A stretch of 60,054 bases of DNA, taken from NCBI GenBank assembly GCA_029262815.1, contig JAJCYS010000036.1:1-60054 (forward strand). Reading direction: 5' to 3'. The notes beneath the pieces were generated by a model. The model was not told the origin of the DNA, searched no databases, and saw only the letters and a list, made by a program, of their open reading frames with translations. The position numbers and the translations under genes were made by a program. Shown one piece after another: positions 55,252-60,054 of the stretch. This DNA is from Deltaproteobacteria bacterium (GTDB lineage: Bacteria; Bdellovibrionota; JAJCYS01). Numbering within the stretch: the first letter of the stretch is position 1; every line of letters starts with the position of its first letter.

Positions 55252-55829
55252 CGGAGAGGAGACCTACAGCATTAATATTGATTGCTGAAGGATTCCATGA
55301 AATTGAGGCGTTTGTACCCTATTATCGATTTTTAGAAATAGGGTGGAATGTGCAAATGTTATGCCCCCAATACTATGAAAGTATTCAGGGAAAGTTTGGT
55401 ATGCATTTTTCGAACTTTCAGTCCGTGTCTAACTTTCCTTACAAGAAAGCTGATATTTTGATTATACCTGGCGGCCGCTCAGCCCGGTTTGTCGTTACGC
55501 GTCATCAAGCTGAAGTCCAACCCTTAATACACGATTTTCTTTCCTCGGGTAAGCCCATTGGCGCAATCGGACAGGGGGCTTTGGTGTTGGCCTACTCCAA
55601 GCATCCGAGTATTCGAAACTTAACATTGACCTGTGAAGAGAGTATTCAGCAGGAGTTAACGCCGCTTGTCGAGCGTGTCGTTAATCAACCGTGTACGGTA
55701 TGTAATAATATTGTGACGTCCAGATCCAATCAAGATTTGCCTTATTTTGTCAAAGGGCTCTTTCACGTATTGTTTGAACGAGACAAGGCGTTTCAAGCAG
55801 CAGCCCTTCAAGCCTCAAAAACAGTTTAA
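55248..55829 (+). CDS. DJ-1/PfpI-like protein lacking the nucleophilic cysteine
   Basis: A 193-residue protein of the DJ-1/PfpI fold. The opening [15 protein letters not shown] block includes the family Glu18, and [10 protein letters not shown] gives the oxyanion-side loop. At the nucleophile elbow, where the family has a Cys in AICHGP, this protein reads IGAIGQGAL, with Gln109 in the Cys position. Hydrolase or deglycase activity through that Cys is therefore unlikely; a binding or structural role is plausible. It is translationally coupled to rpsR (ATGA). Confidence 0.8.
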   Translation: MTERRPTALILIAEGFHEIEAFVPYYRFLEIGWNVQMLCPQYYESIQGKFGMHFSNFQSVSNFPYKKADILIIPGGRSARFVVTRHQAEVQPLIHDFLSSGKPIGAIGQGALVLAYSKHPSIRNLTLTCEESIQQELTPLVERVVNQPCTVCNNIVTSRSNQDLPYFVKGLFHVLFERDKAFQAAALQASKTV

Positions 55830-55851
55830 CTCTGCATCTAAGGAGAATAGT

Positions 55852-56430
55852 GTGAAAACAAAACATATGGTTGTATTTGACTGTGAAACCACGACCCCAA
55901 TTATGCGAGGAGAGGGTTTTTCAAATTTACGAGTCTCAATCGCTGTAGCGTATGATTATTCTGATAAGACGTATCATGTTTATCGAGAAGAAGACATTCC
56001 GAAACTGTGTCAGTTGATACGACAAGCTGAACTGGTTGTGGGGTTTAATCATGTGGGGTTTGATTTGCCTTTGCTGCGAAACTACGATGCCTCCCTACAT
56101 GTGGAATCTGCACGAAATTTTGATATTATGAAGGCATTTGAGAAATCCCAAGGGTTTCGAATAAAATTGGATCACCTCTTGAATAACACCCTGGGTACAA
56201 AAAAATCAGCCCATGGGTTGCAAGCCGTTGAATGGTATAAGCAAGGCGAAATCGATAAAATTATTGAGTATTGTAAGGAAGATGTCAGACAAACTCGCAT
56301 GTTGTTCGATTATATTCTAGAACATAAGTCCGCAGCTTATACCAACCGCGACGGTGAGCGTGTGTGGGCGCCTATCGAACCACCTGATGTGGAAGTTTCT
56401 CCAAAAGGCGAAAATTTAAATTTATTTTAG
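55852..56430 (+). CDS. DEDD-family 3'-5' exonuclease (RNase_H_2/YprB-like)
   Basis: 192 residues from GTG 55852, which has AAGGAG six bases upstream; an in-frame ATG at 55747 lies within the DJ-1-like gene. The catalytic acidic residues fit the DEDD pattern: Asp and Glu in VFDCETTT, Asp in NHVGFDLPLL, and Asp in EYCKEDVRQT near ~165. There is no second domain. It could degrade single-stranded DNA or RNA ends in the cytoplasm. It is part of the run rpmB-rpsR-DJ-1-exonuclease on the plus strand. Confidence 0.85.
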   Translation: MKTKHMVVFDCETTTPIMRGEGFSNLRVSIAVAYDYSDKTYHVYREEDIPKLCQLIRQAELVVGFNHVGFDLPLLRNYDASLHVESARNFDIMKAFEKSQGFRIKLDHLLNNTLGTKKSAHGLQAVEWYKQGEIDKIIEYCKEDVRQTRMLFDYILEHKSAAYTNRDGERVWAPIEPPDVEVSPKGENLNLF

Positions 56431-56873
56431 AACTGTTGGTGCCCACCGCTGGGAAATCGCTGTAATCCGCCTGGAACAGGGTCAAAAGGTGCCTGATCCA
56501 CAGTTGGCAAGATATCCCTGTATCGTCTTCTGTTTAAGAAAGGTTGGTGTCTTATGGCCCCTTGGGTATTAATGGTGCTCCAAGCTTGTTGTTGGGGTAA
56601 AGGATACCCCCAGTTATATGTGTTAGCGGTGTTCAGGTATTGAATAAGTTTATAGTGTTGGCCTTTTAATATCATGTCCGAAACCAACTGAGATGAGTGG
56701 TATTGCCCCGCAGGAGATCCATACACGCTGCTCGATTGAGCTGTCATTTGGACTTGGTAATTTGGTAGGATCGTATATGCCTGTGCATGCTCGATTGTTT
56801 TTGTATTCGAAAGCACCATTAAGGTGATAAAAGCAAAAAAGCCCAGTAAAATATAAAGAGGTGGTGTTTTCAT
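56427..56873 (-). CDS. Hypothetical secreted or anchored protein
   Basis: A 148-residue orphan with one hydrophobic N-terminal segment (~7-22) that may be a signal or anchor. The rest is Gln/Tyr/Pro-rich with no cysteines, ending in GGHQQF. Its ATG is complementary to the ATG of the plus-strand gene at 56872 within the same CATG, an arrangement that leaves no room for separate promoters. An internal start at Met19 would remove the hydrophobic segment. The ribosome site is weak (GGAT). Coding status is moderate. Confidence 0.5.
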   Translation of the reverse strand: MKTPPLYILLGFFAFITLMVLSNTKTIEHAQAYTILPNYQVQMTAQSSSVYGSPAGQYHSSQLVSDMILKGQHYKLIQYLNTANTYNWGYPLPQQQAWSTINTQGAIRHQPFLNRRRYRDILPTVDQAPFDPVPGGLQRFPSGGHQQF

Positions 56874-57741
56874 GAAAAAGATCCAGTACTACTCTGTACC
56901 TATAGCTCTTATTATACTTTGTTTTTTTGTTTTTCAGGGACGCTTATTCGCTTTTACAAATATAAGCGCAGATGCCCTTGGTCGGGCAGGTGCTGGCGTA
57001 GCTGCTAATAATGTGCACGATGTTTATGGGTTAAATCCCAGTTCAATGCTTTTTTCACAATACTATTCTCTGGGTGGGTCTTACAACTCGTTAGGGAACT
57101 CTGTTAAAGGAAGTATTGTTGATACAAAAACGAGTGCGATCGGTGGGGGGATTTCATACGTTCATCGATTAACCCAATTAGATTCACTGGAAGAATTTGT
57201 AGAGTTTGGAGCTCAATTGGCACTTGCAGGACGTCCGTTGCCTGAATTGTCGTTTGGTCTTTTGACAAAAACGTTTTGGGTTAAAGAGAAAGGCAAAAAA
57301 GAACGTAAAGCTAAACTTGATTTTGATCTTGGGTTTAAATACGACATTTCTGAAACCCTTGCAGTGGGTGCTGTGGTTCGACACTTGATTTTTATTCCTA
57401 AAGAAGAAGAATTCCCGTCACCTAATTTAGCTTTTGGAGTTGCTTATACACCTATGCCTACGTTAACTCTAATGTTGGATGGGGGTACGTGGTGGAAAGA
57501 AGAAGCGAAGGAATTAAAAGGTGCATGGCAAGCTGTGATCGCAGCTGAGTTTACGCCGATTCCTGTTGTCCAATTGCGTGGGGGCTTTCGATTTGTGTCA
57601 AAAAAAGAGAAGAAGAGAGCATTTGCTGCGGGAATCAAACTTAATTTTGAAACCTTTGAAATTGCATACGGAGGTGAAGTTTTCTTTGCGGCAGATCCAG
57701 TTGAATACGATCACTCCGTCACCCTGACGCTGATATTGTAG
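56872..57741 (+). CDS. Outer-membrane beta-barrel protein (FadL/OmpP1- or UPF0164-like)
   Basis: A 289-residue protein with a signal peptide (~1-28). The early segment with ADALGRAGAGVAANN and GLNPSSM resembles the FadL/PorV-type plug region. The rest is an array of amphipathic strands ending in SVTLTLIL, consistent with a beta barrel. AAAGAGGTGG provides the ribosome site. It may transport hydrophobic compounds or serve as a PorV-like surface scaffold; neither is proven. It is followed six bases later by the YciO/TsaC-like gene. Confidence 0.78.
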   Translation: MKKIQYYSVPIALIILCFFVFQGRLFAFTNISADALGRAGAGVAANNVHDVYGLNPSSMLFSQYYSLGGSYNSLGNSVKGSIVDTKTSAIGGGISYVHRLTQLDSLEEFVEFGAQLALAGRPLPELSFGLLTKTFWVKEKGKKERKAKLDFDLGFKYDISETLAVGAVVRHLIFIPKEEEFPSPNLAFGVAYTPMPTLTLMLDGGTWWKEEAKELKGAWQAVIAAEFTPIPVVQLRGGFRFVSKKEKKRAFAAGIKLNFETFEIAYGGEVFFAADPVEYDHSVTLTLIL

Positions 57742-57747
57742 GTTGAG

Positions 57748-58371
57748 ATGTTACTTGAGATTCACCCCGAAAATCCGCAACGTCGATTGATTACAAAAGT
57801 AGTGGATCAACTTAAGGCGGGCGGCATCGTACTGATGCCCACAGATACAAACTACGGACTCACGTGTGATGTGTATTCGAAAAGCGCAACGATGCAGCTC
57901 TATCAGTTTAGAAAACTATCACCGAAAAAACCATTTAGTGTGTTGTGTGAAGATCTAAAGCAAGTCAGTGAATACACGTATATGGAAACCCCAGCCTATC
58001 GAAAAATTCGTAGGTGCTTACCAGGTCCCTATACGTTTATTCTCAAAGCCTCAGGCACGATGCCGAGACATTTTAAAGCATCACGTAAAGAGATTGGGGT
58101 TCGTATTCCTGATCATCCTATTTGTCAGATGGTTCTGGAGGAATTGGGCCATCCGCTTTTGATTACCTCTATCTTGCCAGAAGATGAAGAATCAGCTCAG
58201 AGTATTGATCCCACTGAAATACATCAACAAGAGAAGGCGTTAATCCGCTGTGTTGTAGATGCTGGCGTGATGCCACTTGAGCATTCGACAGTTGTAGACT
58301 TTACGGTATCGCCACCCAAAGTTGTGCGAACCGGTAAAGGCGATCCCAGCGTTTTCGAAACCGAATCCTGA
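57748..58371 (+). CDS. YciO/YrdC/Sua5-domain protein (threonylcarbamoyl-AMP synthase-like)
   Basis: A 207-residue single-domain protein. Typical blocks are GGIVLMPTDTNYGL near residue 30, KLSPKKPFSVLC near ~70, LPGPYTFIL near ~88 and the RIPDHPICQMVLEELGHPLL segment. The length equals E. coli YciO (~206), slightly longer than TsaC. The TsaC reaction uses threonine, bicarbonate and ATP to give L-threonylcarbamoyl-AMP for tRNA t6A; YciO proteins have much lower or different activity. Which it is cannot be told without a phylogeny. It is six bases downstream of the barrel protein gene. Confidence 0.87.
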   Translation: MLLEIHPENPQRRLITKVVDQLKAGGIVLMPTDTNYGLTCDVYSKSATMQLYQFRKLSPKKPFSVLCEDLKQVSEYTYMETPAYRKIRRCLPGPYTFILKASGTMPRHFKASRKEIGVRIPDHPICQMVLEELGHPLLITSILPEDEESAQSIDPTEIHQQEKALIRCVVDAGVMPLEHSTVVDFTVSPPKVVRTGKGDPSVFETES

Positions 58372-58383
58372 TGCTTAATCTTG

Positions 58384-59478
58384 TTATTCCTGATTTTCTA
58401 ATTCTTTCTTTATTGAAGCGCCCCAATCAGACTCTTTATTAAGTAATTTTGCAAGTTCATTAAATTTATTAACCTGATATTGGACTTCCGGGTTCAAATC
58501 ATTAAATTGAGGGTATTTTGTAGTTTCAGAAAAATCTGTAAGCAAGTGTGATATTTCGTTAAGTAGCGTATATATCTTTTTTACATTAACAGCGAAATAA
58601 TAAATTTTCAGTGATTTGAGTTTAAATTCAGCCCGGTTTTCGAGCAAAAATCTCTCGACTTCCAGCTCTTCACCGTATGAAGAGCGCACTCCTGTAAATA
58701 GCATAGAAGTGTGCGCCAACTGTGAAATCATCCAATCTCTTAAAAACTCAGTACGTCGATCACCTTTTCGAAACATTATCTCAAATTCTCTAATTCGAGC
58801 TTCTAGATAAGACATTTGTATACGTGTATTTTCTTTAGCTATGTGAAGTATCCTTTTTCCAGAGGGGGCTGCCAACATCACGGTTTTGAAAGTTCCAGCA
58901 TCTTTTTTTGATAAATAAAGAAACACATGTACGAGTTCATGAACGACCACGTATCTACCGACTCTTTTATGTCGGGAGAGTAGGATTAAGGGTGTGTTAA
59001 TAAGGGGTCGCTTATAAGCTTCTGGTTTAAAAGAGTGCGTTAAATCATCAAATTGAAAATGTGAGTGTGGCCGAATGAACTTCCCTGCCATGTGTGCATT
59101 GGGAGAATCGCTTGCATTCATTTGTTTAATAAGGTTTGTAAAGTATTTTCGATTTTTTAAATATGCGTTTTTATCGTCCAGATTCAACTTTTTAATCCTG
59201 TCTGTCTCAAATTTTTGAAGTTCAAGATTTACTTCTTTTGGGTTTGATACATCATTTAAAATGATAACCTCCAAACCATACTGTCTGATCGCATGAGACA
59301 ATATTTTCTCAAGCGTTTGGGCATTGCCTTCATGGGTGAGAATCATTGCTTTAAAGGCATCGACATCTATGGGTGTTTTAGACCATTTTGTTTGATAAGA
59401 ATCTTCTGCAAAAGTTGGACTTTGAAAAAGTAACATACTAAGTAACATTAGGCAGAAATATGGGGTTGATGTTCTCAT
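58384..59478 (-). CDS. Secreted putative zinc metallopeptidase (HELVH motif)
   Basis: A 364-residue protein with a signal peptide (~1-24, likely cleaved after TFA). HELVH at residues 180-184, within a hydrophobic VVVHELVHVFLYL helix, fits the HExxH zinc motif. A downstream SYGEELEVERF segment (near ~270) could supply the third ligand Glu. Otherwise I recognise no family; the rest is Lys/Glu-rich and helical. Surface or periplasmic proteolysis is plausible. An ATG preceded by AGGAGAT-type bases starts the gene. It is convergent with the YciO-like gene. Confidence 0.7.
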   Translation of the reverse strand: MRTSTPYFCLMLLSMLLFQSPTFAEDSYQTKWSKTPIDVDAFKAMILTHEGNAQTLEKILSHAIRQYGLEVIILNDVSNPKEVNLELQKFETDRIKKLNLDDKNAYLKNRKYFTNLIKQMNASDSPNAHMAGKFIRPHSHFQFDDLTHSFKPEAYKRPLINTPLILLSRHKRVGRYVVVHELVHVFLYLSKKDAGTFKTVMLAAPSGKRILHIAKENTRIQMSYLEARIREFEIMFRKGDRRTEFLRDWMISQLAHTSMLFTGVRSSYGEELEVERFLLENRAEFKLKSLKIYYFAVNVKKIYTLLNEISHLLTDFSETTKYPQFNDLNPEVQYQVNKFNELAKLLNKESDWGASIKKELENQE

Positions 59479-59831
59479 GGGATCTCCTTATAAAATAAAA
59501 GTAGATGATAAATTTAACATAAAATGTTGTATTTGTCTATAAAGGTGTTAAGGCTGGGCTGGGCTCTTTATTAAGTGCCTGTAATGATTTGTTAAATGGA
59601 TCCATCTGCGGCTGTAGGCCGACGATCCTATCTAGTGCTTATTGCAGATCACTTCGAATTTATCAGAGCTATCCATAGTCAATATTAGGTTGAACGTTGG
59701 TTCTCCCCAGGTGAATGAAGTGAACAGTTTTTGGGTCAGAAAGTTATCGTATTTATTTGAATCTGCAATTAGATGTGTAGCATATTCAATTTTAATATTT
59801 ATCTTCGTTTCATTTTTAATTTGCGATTTGG

Positions 59832-59851
59832 ATCCCTATTTTCGCAGGGAT
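59832..59851. repeat. REP-like palindromic hairpin, second copy
   Basis: ATCCCT / AGGGAT around an ATTTTCGC loop. Aligned base by base with 10875-10894 it has the same length, with paired changes in the stem (T-A to C-G), followed by the same GAC. It lies nine bases before the cloverleaf element. Confidence 0.65.
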
Positions 59852-59860
59852 GACTAGGGG

Positions 59861-59926
59861 ATTTCTTCGTCAGACCGATGGTCTTCCTCGCAATTTCGAG
59901 GAGGGTCGTAGACCCGACGAAGAAAT
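59861..59926. repeat. 66-bp cloverleaf palindromic element
   Basis: An outer 11-bp perfect stem, ATTTCTTCGTC (59861-59871) with GACGAAGAAAT (59916-59926), encloses three hairpins in a row: AGACC-GAT-GGTCT, CCTCG-CAATTT-CGAGG and GGGTC-GTA-GACCC. They are separated by single bases (T59885 and A59902). Apart from these and the loops, every base is paired. It resembles composite dispersed palindromes (TTCTTCGTC and CCTCGCAA being common in such elements) and could be DNA or RNA structure. A half copy lies at 20464-20492. Confidence 0.85.
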
Positions 59927-60012
59927 TATGGATGACCAACACTGAGAAATCGAGTACTGGTTAACTCATAAGTAACCTAATGAAAGGAATACTTAAATCA
60001 GGAGGTCATCCA

Positions 60013-60054
60013 ATGGAAGATCATACAATGTATGTAGGAATAGATGTAGATGAT
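60013..60054 (+). CDS. Start of a probable IS110-type recombinase (3' end outside window)
   Basis: Only the first 14 codons are inside the window, from ATG 60013 with AGGAGG eight bases upstream. The peptide contains YVGIDVDD; a hydrophobic-GIDV start about eight residues in is typical of the RuvC-like DEDD domain of IS110 recombinases, where the Asp of GID is catalytic. Other RNase-H-fold proteins (ROK or RuvC families) start similarly. The upstream non-coding stretch with strong structure would fit an IS110 left end. The call is tentative. Confidence 0.4.
   Translation, partial: MEDHTMYVGIDVDD

Larger units (their letters stand above)
59479..60012. other. Non-coding stretch with palindromic repeats
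   Basis: About 530 bases without a credible gene. The part from ~59480 to 59640 contains a 31-codon minus-strand open stretch (59537-59632) that may be the tail of a lost gene. From 59832 there is a REP-like hairpin, and at 59861-59926 the cloverleaf palindrome. A CAGGAGG ribosome site at 59999-60005 precedes the recombinase-like start at 60013. If the latter is an IS110 member, this stretch would be its left non-coding end. Confidence 0.6.

Noticed and set aside
59537..59632. 31-codon minus-strand open stretch that looks protein-like
   Set aside because: It could be the tail of a lost gene, but there is a stop just upstream and no start context. Too short to annotate.
59642..59857. 71-codon plus-strand open frame before the cloverleaf
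   Set aside because: No ribosome site; its C-terminus is encoded by the palindromic repeat and its composition is unlike a protein. It probably arises by chance in non-coding DNA.
1..60054. CRISPR array, toxin-antitoxin or restriction system
   Set aside because: No regularly spaced repeats were seen, and none of the small genes match such families; the only tandem repeat is the two-unit 41-bp duplication.

Overview
The window comes from a Gram-negative bacterium of moderate to low GC. It encodes lipoproteins, outer-membrane-type beta barrels, a LpoA-like lipoprotein and a SenC/Sco-dependent caa3 oxidase. Alternative complex III beside a type A2 caa3 oxidase, plus pyruvoyl-dependent arginine decarboxylase, would fit one of the lineages formerly called Deltaproteobacteria or a similar phylum. 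I could not run a phylogeny, so this placement is an inference. Most of the window is ordinary chromosome, with islands of unrecognised secreted proteins between housekeeping operons.

Layout. 1-9366 (+): a respiratory operon, actB(partial)-actC-actD-actE-actF, a small membrane protein, sco, then coxB-coxA-coxC-coxD. It encodes quinol oxidation by alternative complex III coupled to a caa3-type cytochrome oxidase. 9.6-20.4 kb: mixed accessory content, with a superoxide dismutase, an osmoprotectant-type ABC transporter that has an unusual substrate-binding/permease fusion, a beta-barrel protein, a DUF1937 protein, and several orphan secreted proteins and a large lipoprotein. 20.5-23.9 kb (-): SRP RNA (ffs, which I identified from its structure)-dnaX-ybaB-recR-hypothetical, then tRNA-Asn. 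24.0-27.9 kb (+): a low-molecular-weight phosphatase-like protein, a stand-alone receiver, an OmpR-type regulator and a three-PAS histidine kinase, then tRNA-Val. 28.1-31.5 kb: a second orphan island with a 5'-truncated HEAT-repeat gene, a perfect 41-bp tandem duplication and three unrecognised secreted proteins.

31.5-36.2 kb (-): a flavin disulfide oxidoreductase, agmatinase and pyruvoyl arginine decarboxylase (arginine to agmatine to putrescine), tRNA-His (+), signal peptidase I and an FMN reductase. 36.4-40.3 kb (+): a tightly overlapping set of a metal-efflux-type permease, a TVP38/TMEM64 protein and a DUF255 thioredoxin-domain protein. 40.3-53.6 kb (-): a protein-quality-control and housekeeping block, dprA, topA-hemW, grpE-dnaK-dnaJ-LpoA-like, DksA-like and lon. 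53.9-58.4 kb (mostly +): an XRE regulator, rpmB-rpsR (S18 with a long C-terminal tail), a DJ-1 relative without its nucleophile, a DEDD exonuclease, two envelope proteins and a YciO/TsaC-like protein. 58.4-60.05 kb: a secreted HELVH protein (-), a non-coding stretch with palindromic repeats including a nearly perfect 66-bp cloverleaf, and the first 14 codons of what looks like an IS110-type recombinase.

The observations I consider most worth checking are these: a perfect 9-bp anti-Shine-Dalgarno hairpin in the lon leader; the cloverleaf palindrome beside the putative IS110 start; the A_AAA_AAG slippery heptamer in dnaX; the S18 C-terminal extension; and two catalytic-residue losses (DJ-1 family Gln109 and LMW-PTP Met133). 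I do not see a CRISPR array, a restriction or defence locus, a prophage or a biosynthetic cluster.
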